Notes: generated from the letters alone by a model not told the origin. Positions 35,428 through 44,893 are shown, counted from the stretch's first letter. The stretch is 64,000 nucleotides of DNA from Aliishimia sp963922415 (GCA_963922415.1 CAWUIP010000002.1:34924-98923), one strand, 5' to 3'. Program-made: numbers and translations.

Positions 35428-36954
35428 ATGTCGTCGCCCAATATTGTGCTCATAATGGCGGACCAACTGGCGCCGCACTTTACGGGTGCCTATGGTCATC
35501 CGGTGGTGAAAACCCCGAACCTAGATGCCTTGGCCGCACGCGGCATGCGCTTTGATGCGGCCTATTGCAATTCTCCCTTGTGCGCACCATCGCGTGCCGC
35601 CTTCATGACCGGGCAATACATCAGTCGAACCGGAGCCTATGACAACGCGGCGGAGTTGCGTGCGAGCGTCCCGACATTTGCGCATTATCTTGGCGCTTTG
35701 GGATATCGAACATGCCTTTCGGGCAAGATGCACTTTGTGGGGCCTGACCAACTGCATGGCTTTGCCGACCGCGTTACAACGGACATCTATCCGGCGGATT
35801 TTGCGTGGACGCCCGATTGGCAAAATGCTGACACACGGATCGACAAATGGTACCACAACATGGCGACGGTGCGTGAAAGTGGCGTTGCGCAGGCCACCTA
35901 CCAAATCGATTATGATGAAGAAACCGCATTTGCGGCGCGGCGGTGGCTCATGGATCGGGCGCGGGATCGGACGATCGGCGACACGCGGCCGTTTTGCCTG
36001 ATCGCGAGTTTCATCCACCCACACGATCCATATGTTGCACGTCCAGAGTGGTGGAACCTCTACTCCGATGATGACATCGACATGCCTGGCCACGTGATTG
36101 CGCCCGCAGATCAAGACCCGGCTGCGCGCCGCGTTATGGACGGGATCGAAGCCTCCGATAAACCGCTCACGTCAGCCCAGGTTCGGGCCGCGCGGCGCGC
36201 TTACTACGCCAACACAAGCTATTTCGACAGCAAAGTTGGAGAGATCGTCACGACGCTTGAAGAAACCGGCGAGATCGACAACACGATTGTAATCGTGACC
36301 TCGGATCATGGCGACATGCTGGGCGAGCGCGGCCTTTGGTTCAAGATGACGTTTTTTGAAGCCTCCGCGCGGGTTCCTTTGGTCATGGCAGGCCCTGGGA
36401 TCCAGCACGGCACAGCGAAAAATGCGTGTTCCCTTGTCGATCTTCTGCCGACATTCCTAGATGTCGCGGGCGGTGACGCCGCGATGTTGGCCGAGCCTGT
36501 GGATGGGCGTTCGCTTATGCCACTGGCCCGCGGCGAAGCCGACCCGGTCGATGAAGCGATCGGAGAATACTGCGCGGAAATGACGCCATGGCCTGCCTAT
36601 ATGATCCGGCGGGGCGACTGGAAATACATCCATTGCGCTGTGGATCCGCCGCAGCTTTACAACCTAAAGCGCGATCCCGAGGAGCGCGTCAACTTAGCCG
36701 CAGATCCGACTTGCCAAGATCGCGTCGCCGACTTTGCGGCCGAGGTCGACGCGCGGTGGAATTGTGACGCGTTGCGCGCAAAGATTATCGAAAGCCAAAC
36801 ATCGCGACACAAATTGCACGCAACCATGGAAGTCGTGGGATTGCCAAGCTGGGATTACAATCCCCCAAGTGATGCAAGCCAGCAATACGTGCGCAATCAT
36901 ATGGATTGGTCCGGCGCCACGGCGCGCTACCGCTTTCCTCCCGTGACGGATTAG
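35428..36954 (+). CDS. betC: Choline-sulfatase
   Basis: BetC hydrolyses choline-O-sulfate to choline and sulfate, feeding glycine-betaine synthesis or carbon and sulfur use. The 508-residue sulfatase has NIVLIMADQLAPHF with metal Asp, the formylglycine motif CAPSR (Cys 52), the family-specific SGKMHFVGPDQLHGF and TTDIYPADFAWTPDW, and TSDHGDMLGERGLWFK. Its tail WDYNPPSDASQQYVRNHMDW matches choline-sulfatases. No betA, betB or betI gene is nearby. The active form needs formylglycine maturation, whose enzyme is not in the window. Confidence 0.92.
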   Translation: MSSPNIVLIMADQLAPHFTGAYGHPVVKTPNLDALAARGMRFDAAYCNSPLCAPSRAAFMTGQYISRTGAYDNAAELRASVPTFAHYLGALGYRTCLSGKMHFVGPDQLHGFADRVTTDIYPADFAWTPDWQNADTRIDKWYHNMATVRESGVAQATYQIDYDEETAFAARRWLMDRARDRTIGDTRPFCLIASFIHPHDPYVARPEWWNLYSDDDIDMPGHVIAPADQDPAARRVMDGIEASDKPLTSAQVRAARRAYYANTSYFDSKVGEIVTTLEETGEIDNTIVIVTSDHGDMLGERGLWFKMTFFEASARVPLVMAGPGIQHGTAKNACSLVDLLPTFLDVAGGDAAMLAEPVDGRSLMPLARGEADPVDEAIGEYCAEMTPWPAYMIRRGDWKYIHCAVDPPQLYNLKRDPEERVNLAADPTCQDRVADFAAEVDARWNCDALRAKIIESQTSRHKLHATMEVVGLPSWDYNPPSDASQQYVRNHMDWSGATARYRFPPVTD

Positions 36955-37023
36955 GTTGTCTTTGCCTGGCCAGCTGAGGCATCAAGACCACGTTTACTAC
37001 TCAAACAGGCGAATGGCCCAGCT

Positions 37024-38259
37024 GTGCGATCGATCCTCTTTTTGCACGAAAACTATCCCGCGCAGTTCGGGGCTTTGGCCGACTACTTGGCTCAGAACGG
37101 CTGGCAAGTTGTGTTTGCCACGCAAAAAGAAGGGCTTGAGCCAGGCAGCACAAAGCACTTGGCCAGCGGCGTTCGGGTCGTGCGCTATGCGCGCGCGCGT
37201 GACGCAAGCACGCAAACGCATCCCTATTTGCAAGGGACCGAACGCGCAATTTTGAACGGCCAAGGTTTTGCGCGGCTCGGGATCTCATTGAAAAATGCCG
37301 GGTTTGTGCCGGACGTGATTGTTGCGCATTCCGGGTGGGGCTCCGGCAGCTTTGCAAAAGTTGTCTACCCCAAGGCACGCCTCGTTCAGTATCTAGAGTG
37401 GTGGTATCGCTATCCTCCGGTCGATGCGATCCCCGACCTGCCGTCGCGGCGGCCAGCAGAAGATCAACATGCACGCGCGCTTACACGTAACCTGCCGTTT
37501 TTTCTTGATTTTCAGCAAGCGGATCTGCTGGTTGCCCCAACCGAGTTTCAGGCCAGCCAGTTTCCCGATGTTTTGAGGGAAAAAGTTGTCGTGCAGCATG
37601 ATGGGGTAGATTTTGATCTGCTGTCCACAACCGGGGATCCGTTTTTGCTGGATGGCTTACCAGCGGACGCGCCGGTTGTTACGTTTGCCACCCGTGGCAT
37701 GGAACCGACCCGCGGGTTCCCAACCTTCATGGCCGCTGCCGAAAGGGTGCTTACCGCCCGGCCAGACGCCCATGTTGTTGTGGCGGGCAACGATACCATT
37801 CATTACGGGCCTAAGCCGCAAGGATTTGACTCTTGGAAAGAGAAGGCCTTGGCGGATCATGATTTTGATCCGGCGCGGCTGCATTTCACCGGCCTTTTGG
37901 AGAAGCCGGACTATGCCAAGCTGCTGCAACGCACGAACGCCCATGCGTACCTTACTTTGCCATTTGTGCTGTCTTGGTCGATGATTGAAGCCATGGGGGC
38001 CGCTGCCCCGCTTGTGGTAAGCGATGTGGCACCCGTGCGCGAGGTTCTAACGTCCGACGACCTGGCGCGATTTGTGGGGGCACAGGATGTCGAGGCCCTT
38101 GCGCAAGCGCTTCTATGGTGTTTGGACCACCCAAATGAAAGCCGTGCTATGGCACAGCGAGCGCAAGCGCATGCGGTCTCCAGATATGCGCGGCCCGTGT
38201 GCCATTCTGCATGGGCGACGTTGTTGGAGGGTCTCCTTGACACCGCGCAGAACGGATAA
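37024..38259 (+). CDS. Glycosyltransferase family 4 protein
   Basis: A 411-residue GT-B glycosyltransferase starting at GTG 37024 (reads RSILFLHENYPAQFGALADYLAQNGW). The N-terminal domain is of the type seen in Glyco_trans_4-like_3 proteins. The C-terminal donor domain has TRGMEPTRGFPTFMAAAERVL, HVVVAGND and the nucleotide-sugar motif SWSMIEAMGAAAPLVVSDVAPVRE. The sugar and acceptor are unknown. The sulfotransferase-like gene 264 bases downstream suggests surface polysaccharide work, which is weak evidence. Confidence 0.87.
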   Translation: MRSILFLHENYPAQFGALADYLAQNGWQVVFATQKEGLEPGSTKHLASGVRVVRYARARDASTQTHPYLQGTERAILNGQGFARLGISLKNAGFVPDVIVAHSGWGSGSFAKVVYPKARLVQYLEWWYRYPPVDAIPDLPSRRPAEDQHARALTRNLPFFLDFQQADLLVAPTEFQASQFPDVLREKVVVQHDGVDFDLLSTTGDPFLLDGLPADAPVVTFATRGMEPTRGFPTFMAAAERVLTARPDAHVVVAGNDTIHYGPKPQGFDSWKEKALADHDFDPARLHFTGLLEKPDYAKLLQRTNAHAYLTLPFVLSWSMIEAMGAAAPLVVSDVAPVREVLTSDDLARFVGAQDVEALAQALLWCLDHPNESRAMAQRAQAHAVSRYARPVCHSAWATLLEGLLDTAQNG

Positions 38260-38523
38260 CTGCGCACGATGCGGTATGCGCAGAGGTGCATCCTGATAGC
38301 TAGGTGGCGGGCCCGCAAACTCGTACGCCACCAGGTTTAACCGCTGTAGGTTAACGTGTTACGAACTGCGCGGCATTTATGTGTGATGTTGTCGGCGGCA
38401 ATGTGCAACAAAATCCAATCGGCCAAGTGAATGGACCGACAGGACGCTATGTCATAGGCTTACTGCAACAAAAACAGAGGAAACCTCGCCGTGTTGCCTC
38501 ATGGCCGTGCCGAGGCGTAGCAG

Positions 38524-40095
38524 ATGACGAAGACAGTTCACATCCACGTTGGCCCGCATAAAACTGGGTCTACAGCGATCCAACACCAATTGCGGGCAAC
38601 ACGACACACTTTGGCCTTGCATGGCGTACGCGTCATCTATGGACCAGCAGTGTCCGCGTTGGCGCAGGCTTTGGCGGCCGAGGATCAAGAGGCAATCGCA
38701 GTTCATCTGGCGCAGTTGCGCAGCGATGTCGACGCCGCAGCCGGAGACTGCGTCATGTCTTGCGAGGATTTCGCGGGTGACCTGGTGGGCCGCAATCGAA
38801 AGCGCCGTATCTATCCGCGGCTCTGGCCAAACCTGGATGCAATTCAACAGGGCTTTGCCGGCCTCACCGTTAAATTCTATTTCTTTTGCCGCGATCCGGA
38901 GCCTTGGTTGGCCAGCGCCTATGCGCAGCACCTTCGGTTTCGGACCCGCTTTAGTTCGCTTGACGGCTTCGTTGCCTTTTTTGAGACTGATGCGCTTTGG
39001 GATGGGGTTCTTGCCCGGGCGCGCGAGCAACTCGGCCCGCGGTTGGTTGAATTGCCGTATTGGGATGACCCTGATTTTTCATCGGTTGATGCGCTGGTTG
39101 AGGCGATTTTCGGTCTCGAAAACGCACCGAACCTGCCGCAACTCGCAATGCGCTCAAATGCGTCGCCGCCGCCGCATATCATAAAGGTGTTGGAAGCTAT
39201 TAATGGATCCAGCGCGTCCTCGGATGCCAAGCGCAACGCAAAACAGGTGTTGCTGGATCCGACTTCGACGCGCGTGCCGCAGACATCCGACCAAGCGCAG
39301 GTGGCATGGCCGCCGAAGGCGGCCCGGCCGGACTGGCTGTCGCCTGGATTGGACTCGTTATGGGCCCGGGTCGAGCGTCGTGTTCAGCCCCAAGATCAAC
39401 CGTGGGTTCTACCAGAGGTTACCGCTGACCTTGCGCCTTTTCGTGAGGACATCGTCACCGCAGAGGAGACTTTTCCCGAAGGCGACCGCAGCAACATGAT
39501 GATGCAAGAGCGAAAACTGGCTTTTCGGTTCCGTGGAATGCCGCGCACCTGTCTGCTTTTAGGATTGACTATCAGCTACTTGCGCCGCGCGACGCGCCAT
39601 TCAGCGGATGCATCGGCGCTGTTTCAGCGGCTTTGGGCGGAAGAACACGCGATTTTGCTAGGGCTCGTGCAAACCCGTTGGCTCATATCGACCTTTCAGA
39701 CTTTTATGGATCATGGCGCAAACGACGCACAGCGCACGATTGGAGCTGCGGGCTATTTTATGTCAAACACTCTGAAGCTGTATGAGGCGGAGCGGGCGAT
39801 AGAAGGTTTGGCACCTGACGCAGTTTACCCCGGAACCAAAGCGCAGACCAAAACCGGTTTCCGTGGGTTAGATCGTTTTGGTGTGGGCGGAACTGATCTG
39901 ATGGTCAATCACACCGCCCTCTTTCTGGAGCTTGCCGCACACGACCCCATTGCTGGCCGTGTCGCCCAGGAGTTTCTGCTGAGGCTCAAAACAGCGCATT
40001 CGGCATTCTCACGCATGGACCGCAGCCGCGTTCATCATGACGTCAACATCCCGCAGTTTGCATCAAGTTGGAGCTTTAGCGACCCCCCCAAGTGA
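38524..40095 (+). CDS. Sulfotransferase-like protein with unknown C-terminal domain
   Basis: A 523-residue protein. Residues 4-20 (TVHIHVGPHKTGSTAIQ) are the PAPS 5'-phosphosulfate loop of sulfotransferase-like proteins, and KFYFFCRDPEPWLASAYAQHL fits the 3'-phosphate-binding segment. From about residue 300 there is a second, mostly helical region (MMMQERKLAFRFRGMP, TRWLISTFQTFMDHGANDAQRTIGAAGYFMS, KTGFRGLDRFGVGGTDLM) that I cannot place in a known family. It may sulfate a carbohydrate, or the second part may hold a separate activity. Confidence 0.72.
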   Translation: MTKTVHIHVGPHKTGSTAIQHQLRATRHTLALHGVRVIYGPAVSALAQALAAEDQEAIAVHLAQLRSDVDAAAGDCVMSCEDFAGDLVGRNRKRRIYPRLWPNLDAIQQGFAGLTVKFYFFCRDPEPWLASAYAQHLRFRTRFSSLDGFVAFFETDALWDGVLARAREQLGPRLVELPYWDDPDFSSVDALVEAIFGLENAPNLPQLAMRSNASPPPHIIKVLEAINGSSASSDAKRNAKQVLLDPTSTRVPQTSDQAQVAWPPKAARPDWLSPGLDSLWARVERRVQPQDQPWVLPEVTADLAPFREDIVTAEETFPEGDRSNMMMQERKLAFRFRGMPRTCLLLGLTISYLRRATRHSADASALFQRLWAEEHAILLGLVQTRWLISTFQTFMDHGANDAQRTIGAAGYFMSNTLKLYEAERAIEGLAPDAVYPGTKAQTKTGFRGLDRFGVGGTDLMVNHTALFLELAAHDPIAGRVAQEFLLRLKTAHSAFSRMDRSRVHHDVNIPQFASSWSFSDPPK

Positions 40096-40099
40096 TCGC

Positions 40100-42154
40100 C
40101 TAAAGGATGAAGTCGGAGGCTGAAAGCTGATCTTCGGTCAAGTGTTCCACAAGCAATACGTTGCCGCCGCCAAAATCAATGCGCACGCCCCACGCAACTT
40201 CGCTGGCAATCGCTTGTACCTCGCTAAAGTCGGAGAAGCCGAAGGAGCTCAGGTCAATTTTGTCTTTGCCGACTTCAAAGTCTTTGATCCGGTCGTATCC
40301 GTAGTCGGCATCTCGAAACACAAACGTGTCTTTGCCCCAGCCGCCGCGCAGTGAATCTGCGTCCGCTCCGCCGTCGAGCCAGTCATCTCCGGCTTCGCCC
40401 AGAAGGTAGTCGCGCCCCAGATTTCCGTACAGGTGATCTGCATCATGTCCGCCATAAATGTGATCACGGCCTTGGCCACCATGCAGGTCATCCGCGCCGC
40501 GGTTGCCGCGAATAACATCGTCGCCATCGCCGCCGCGGACAAAGTCGTCGCCTTGACCGGCATAAAGTGCATCGTCGCCGCCACCGCCAACCAATGTGTC
40601 GTTGCCGTCGCCGCCCTTAATGTGGTCGGCGCCCAGGCCGCCATGCAACTCGTCATCGCCTTTGCGGCCTCTGATTTCGTCGTCCCCCCAACCGCCGTGC
40701 AGGACATCCTGATTTTGCGATCCAAAGAGCCGGTCTGTTACGTCGTCCGTGGTTGTTCCTGAGATTTCGACGCCGCCATTGCGCACGATATGCAGTTCGA
40801 CCAACTCGTAAGGGGCGAGGTCGAAGACAAAGTTTCCACCCGAAAGCTTAATGTCGGTAATGTGGATCATCGTGGCTTCGGCGTTGTATTCCAAGCCGGT
40901 CGTGCCCGGAGCGGCTTCCAATACGCGCGCATAAACGAAAGCGTCGCTGCCCCAGAAAGGGAGCAGGTTTGCGGTCAGGTTGATGCTTTGGCCGCTGCCC
41001 GAGGCGAAATAGGTGACGGATCGATCTTCATCCGTGAAGCTGTAGGAGTAGCCAACATGGGTGCCGCTCGAATCCAAAAGTTTGTACGTGTTGCCCGGAT
41101 CGACCAGTCGTAATCCATCTGTCGCGTCCGAAATCATCGAGAAAAAGTAACCTGTCGGCGAGAGCTCGCTGCCACGGCCTTCACGGCTGCTGAGACCCGC
41201 GGGACCAGCCGTTTGCGTTGACCACAGGTTTGCGTAATCAACACCGGCCTCCAACATCTCTGCATACATCCGCAGCAAAGGTGCAGTGCGCATAAGCCCA
41301 TTGATCAGTGTCGTTTCTTCTCCGCTTTCGCCAACGTTCCATTCGGTCACAGCGAGCTCGAAGTCCGCGCCAATAACGCCGCTCCAAACCTCGTTGATGT
41401 CGTCCAGTCTGCGGTTTATCCCGCCGCCAATAGCTAACGGGTTTCCGCCGGAATGGGTGCCGTAAAGATGCGTCAAGACGCCATCAATCGCGTTCGGCGT
41501 ACTGGCAAACTCAGCCGCCAGGAGTTGATTTTCAGACGTATTCCGACCCGCCTGAGCCAAAATTGTGATGTCACCGCGCAGGCCGAGTGCGGTAGCTTCT
41601 TCGTCAATCCAGACGGCCATTTGCGCTTGAAGCGCCGCAAACTGTGCATCGCTCCATTCAAAGCGACCTTGGTAAAACTCATTCCCTAATTCGACCACAA
41701 GATCGTCGACAGGCGCATAGCCGTCGATCAAGACATCGCGGATAAAGGCTTTGATCTCGGCCTCTGCGCTCGGGTCGATCGCCCCTGTTGCCAGGTCGAA
41801 GAACCGGTAGGTGGGCAGGCAGATTATCGGCGTCGCGCCAATTTCGGCGGTGAAGTTCAGGTACTCGCTTAGTGTCGTGACTTCGCGGGTGCGCACCGTC
41901 TCGCTGCCTTGAATGATGTCGACGACATTGGTGGCTGTGGTGCGGTCTGGATCCGATATGTCGAAGTACTCTTCGGTTATCGTCCCACCGGGATACCGAA
42001 TAAATTGCGCTTCGACCTGATCGATCACATCGCGAAAATCACTGCCATTCGACACTCTGTCTGTGTGAAACAACATGTTCACACCGTGGTGGAAATCACC
42101 AATCGTTTCACCCACGACCCCGCCATAGCTGACGGACGTCTGCACCGTTTGCAT
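40100..42154 (-). CDS. RTX-repeat secreted protein with glycoside-hydrolase (clan GH-A) domain
   Basis: A 684-residue protein. Residues 1 to about 370 form a TIM-barrel like clan GH-A glycosidases: QFIRYPGGT near the start, ELGNEFYQG with the candidate acid/base Glu 159 after Asn 158, and VTEWNVG with the candidate nucleophile Glu 271, as in GH39/51/79-type enzymes. A beta domain follows (about 370-470). Residues 478-607 are about 13 calcium-binding RTX nonapeptides (GGxGxDxLx). It has no signal peptide and ends in a T1SS-type tail (EHLTEDQLSASDFIL), so type I secretion is expected. No T1SS genes are near. Confidence 0.85.
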   Translation of the reverse strand: MQTVQTSVSYGGVVGETIGDFHHGVNMLFHTDRVSNGSDFRDVIDQVEAQFIRYPGGTITEEYFDISDPDRTTATNVVDIIQGSETVRTREVTTLSEYLNFTAEIGATPIICLPTYRFFDLATGAIDPSAEAEIKAFIRDVLIDGYAPVDDLVVELGNEFYQGRFEWSDAQFAALQAQMAVWIDEEATALGLRGDITILAQAGRNTSENQLLAAEFASTPNAIDGVLTHLYGTHSGGNPLAIGGGINRRLDDINEVWSGVIGADFELAVTEWNVGESGEETTLINGLMRTAPLLRMYAEMLEAGVDYANLWSTQTAGPAGLSSREGRGSELSPTGYFFSMISDATDGLRLVDPGNTYKLLDSSGTHVGYSYSFTDEDRSVTYFASGSGQSINLTANLLPFWGSDAFVYARVLEAAPGTTGLEYNAEATMIHITDIKLSGGNFVFDLAPYELVELHIVRNGGVEISGTTTDDVTDRLFGSQNQDVLHGGWGDDEIRGRKGDDELHGGLGADHIKGGDGNDTLVGGGGDDALYAGQGDDFVRGGDGDDVIRGNRGADDLHGGQGRDHIYGGHDADHLYGNLGRDYLLGEAGDDWLDGGADADSLRGGWGKDTFVFRDADYGYDRIKDFEVGKDKIDLSSFGFSDFSEVQAIASEVAWGVRIDFGGGNVLLVEHLTEDQLSASDFIL

Positions 42155-42208
42155 GGAAATCTCACCCTATTTCCACGCCCCCACATGGCGGAAACTGGGA
42201 TCAATTCC

Positions 42209-42223
42209 TTAACTGGATGTTAA
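42209..42223. promoter_or_regulatory. Candidate CtrA binding site
   Basis: TTAACTGGATGTTAA matches the CtrA consensus TTAA-N7-TTAA, lying 55 bases before the RTX glycosidase start and about 175 bases before the kinase start, in their shared divergent promoter region. The match is exact for both half-sites and the spacing. Confidence 0.5.
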
Positions 42224-42398
42224 TGTGACGCAGGGCGATAACTCGAAGTTTATTAAACTTCAGTTCTAAGTCGGACGCGTGCGGGCCTTTGATGTTTTCA
42301 ATCGCGGGTGGGACTTTTGGCTGGGTTGTTCGATGAGACTAGATTATGGTCCTATCGCCTGGCCTATGGTGGATCGGTGGTGTTTGGAGACGGTCGAG

Positions 42399-44846
42399 AT
42401 GCGCGAGACGACAGACCGCAATCAAGGGTCAGAAAATCCTGATATTTCAATGGCTCAAACCGGCGTTCAAGCCCATGGCTTGGTTTTGGGGGCTGGCGCT
42501 GACTGGAGTATCGTCGCAGTCTCTGGCACGTCTGATGCTTGGCTGGGCCATCCGCCAGACGCGCTCTTGGGAAAATCATTTGGAGAATTTTTGCCCGAAG
42601 CGGCGGTGCATAGGCTGCGGTCACAGTCTCAAGTTTTAACTGAATTGGATCCAGTTGCTCGGTTGCAGGGGTGTGATCTTGGAATGCCCGGCGGAGTTGC
42701 CGACGTTACGATGACGAAGTCGGGCGGTGATGCTTTTTTCGAGTTTGAAGCCGCCGAGGCGATTCCAGGGTTGGCGACAGAATTGGAACAAGTTCAGCGA
42801 CTCATTCGGCGCATCTCGCAAAAGGTAAAGCTGTCTGATGTAGCTATAGAGGCGGCCCGCACCGTGCGTGCGATCGCGGGGTTCGATCGCGTTTCCTTGC
42901 ATCGCTTGGGTCCAAATGGCCTAACGACAGCTTTGGCGACGGCAGGACAGTCTCCGCTGTCTGCGGATCCCAGCGCAGGTTTGTTAAAGGCGCATACCAA
43001 TGCTCCACTCAGCCACCTGCACCTTCTGGCCGATGTTTCCGCGGAACTGGTTCCGCTTTATCTGCTGCGTGAAGCTGGGCGCGTCGGTTTGGACCCGCAT
43101 CCACACCATTTATCCTCGCTTGGCCCGACCCCGGAGTTGCAAGACGCGTTGCGCCAGGCGGGCGCCCTGGCTGCTATGACACTGCCCATTCGGGTGCGAG
43201 ACGAATTGTGGGGCGTGTTTTTGTGCCACAACGCGCGCGCGCATGAATTGACGGTCGGCAAGCGCAGCGCGTTAGAGCTTTTTGCGCGGTTGTTCGGAAG
43301 CGAGCTGGAGCGAGCTTGGGACCGGGCCGGGCAACTTGCACGCAGTCGGGCCGTGATGTTGCGCGACCGGTTGATGGGCGCGCCAGCCCCAGACCTCGCG
43401 GCGGACTGGTTGCTTGGGACCTACAGTGCCGAGATGACGGCGATCTTACCCCATGACGGTGCTGTTTTGCTGACGACTAAGGGCGTGTTCGCGCGCGGTA
43501 ACGTCCCCCATGGCGCGTTCCTAGATACGTTCGCGGCCTACATTGCGCGGCGCGAACTTAAGGACGTGCTGTTGATCGACAGGATGACGGATGTGGGCCT
43601 GACGTCCGAGAGTTTTGACGTTGCTGGCACCGCCGTAGCAGCCTTGCCGTTGTCGCAGAACAAGCAGCACGTTCTGTTGCTGTTTAGAAATGTCGGAAGC
43701 GATCCAAATCGGACCAAGAGTTGGAGTTCCTGGGAAACGCTTGCGGCCAACGCATTGCGCGCATCCCTTCTGGATGCGTTGCTTAATTGGTCAGAGGTCA
43801 GCCACGGTTCTGCGCAAGAGATTCAAGAGGATCAGCAGCGCCTTATCGCCGAACTGGATCACCGCGTGCGCAACGTTCTCAGCACGATCCTAGGCATGGT
43901 CAAACTAACCGGTGCCAAGGCAGATGACAGCACCTTCGATGTGCAGGCACTTCAGGCGCGGATCCAGATGCTTACAACAGCCCATGACAGGCTCGCGCAG
44001 CAGGCTTGGGGTTGGATCAATCTTGGTGCACACTTGACCCATGAAATGCGCTTGGCGCAGCCAGCGGCTGCGCAGCGCGCCGTGCTCGAATGCGGCGATA
44101 TCGAAGTTTCACCATCTGCGTTCGTAACAGTGTCGATGGTTTTCCATGAACTGCTGCGGAACGCGCAAGAGCACGGAGCTTTGCAGGGCGCGGAGGGGCA
44201 GATCACCGTATCACTTACCTATGCTGACGAAGGCCATGTAGAGATTGTTTGGACGGAAACCGGCATTGACGCCTCAAATCCCCGGCCGCGTCGGCTTGGT
44301 TTGACGTTGATCCAAGACGCAATTCCCTACGAGCTACAGGGTGCTGCATCTGTTGATTTTTCTGATGATCGTCTGGTGGCACGGTTTCGATTGCCTGCCG
44401 AACATGTGCGCCTTCAGTCGGAGCCGAGCACAGGTGCCGAAAGCGGCCCAGGCATTGGCGGTGCCGCGCTGGATGCCGTTCGCATCGACGGAGCGGCGCT
44501 TATTCTTGAAGATAATCTGATGGTGTCTTTGGATGCGGCTATGCTGTTGCGCGAAGCGGGGGCAACGGATGTTTATACCTGCAATTCCGTGGAGAGTGCG
44601 CTGAACGCTTTGGACCAAGGCGAGATAAGTTTCGCTTTGTTGGATGTTGACCTTGGCTCTGAAAGGTCGCTTGCTGTTGCAGAGCAGGTCTGGAACGACG
44701 GCATCCCAGCGGCACTGGCCACCGGCTATGGCTCTAACCCGAAAATCCTCGCGGATTTTCCGCCCTTGCCGGTGATCAGGAAGCCCTACTCGTTCGCCGA
44801 CCTTCGCAAAACGCTACAGCACTATTTTTTGAAGTCTTCCCACTGA
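42399..44846 (+). CDS. Phytochrome-like HWE histidine kinase with receiver domain, lacking chromophore Cys
   Basis: An 815-residue protein; ATG 42399 lies 8 bases after GGAGA. Domain order: PAS_2-like (about 23-120, GVQAHGLVLGAGADWSIVAVSGTSDAWLG), GAF (about 145-290, ending MTLPIRVRDELWGVFLCHNAR), PHY-like (about 310-465), HWE kinase with phospho-His 488 (LDHRVRNVLSTILGMVKL), N-box around Asn 588 and WTE at 618-620, then a receiver with phospho-Asp 749 and Lys 795. The Cys that binds biliverdin before the PAS_2 domain is absent and the GAF PASDIP motif is replaced by LLADVSA, so it probably is not a normal photoreceptor. Confidence 0.85.
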   Translation: MRETTDRNQGSENPDISMAQTGVQAHGLVLGAGADWSIVAVSGTSDAWLGHPPDALLGKSFGEFLPEAAVHRLRSQSQVLTELDPVARLQGCDLGMPGGVADVTMTKSGGDAFFEFEAAEAIPGLATELEQVQRLIRRISQKVKLSDVAIEAARTVRAIAGFDRVSLHRLGPNGLTTALATAGQSPLSADPSAGLLKAHTNAPLSHLHLLADVSAELVPLYLLREAGRVGLDPHPHHLSSLGPTPELQDALRQAGALAAMTLPIRVRDELWGVFLCHNARAHELTVGKRSALELFARLFGSELERAWDRAGQLARSRAVMLRDRLMGAPAPDLAADWLLGTYSAEMTAILPHDGAVLLTTKGVFARGNVPHGAFLDTFAAYIARRELKDVLLIDRMTDVGLTSESFDVAGTAVAALPLSQNKQHVLLLFRNVGSDPNRTKSWSSWETLAANALRASLLDALLNWSEVSHGSAQEIQEDQQRLIAELDHRVRNVLSTILGMVKLTGAKADDSTFDVQALQARIQMLTTAHDRLAQQAWGWINLGAHLTHEMRLAQPAAAQRAVLECGDIEVSPSAFVTVSMVFHELLRNAQEHGALQGAEGQITVSLTYADEGHVEIVWTETGIDASNPRPRRLGLTLIQDAIPYELQGAASVDFSDDRLVARFRLPAEHVRLQSEPSTGAESGPGIGGAALDAVRIDGAALILEDNLMVSLDAAMLLREAGATDVYTCNSVESALNALDQGEISFALLDVDLGSERSLAVAEQVWNDGIPAALATGYGSNPKILADFPPLPVIRKPYSFADLRKTLQHYFLKSSH

Positions 44847-44865
44847 CCAGCGGTCCGTCCAGGGT

Positions 44866-44893
44866 CGGGGCGGGCGGGGAGAGGCCCGCCCCG
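44866..44893. terminator. GC-rich hairpin between convergent genes
   Basis: Perfect 10-base arms CGGGGCGGGC and GCCCGCCCCG enclose an 8-base loop, 20 bases after the kinase stop and 15 bases before the end of the convergent small gene. No T tract on either side, so a bidirectional Rho-type or weak intrinsic terminator. Confidence 0.5.

Noticed and set aside
38337..38354. Second CtrA-like site, TTAA-N10-TTAA
   Set aside because: The spacing of 10 is not the 7 required.
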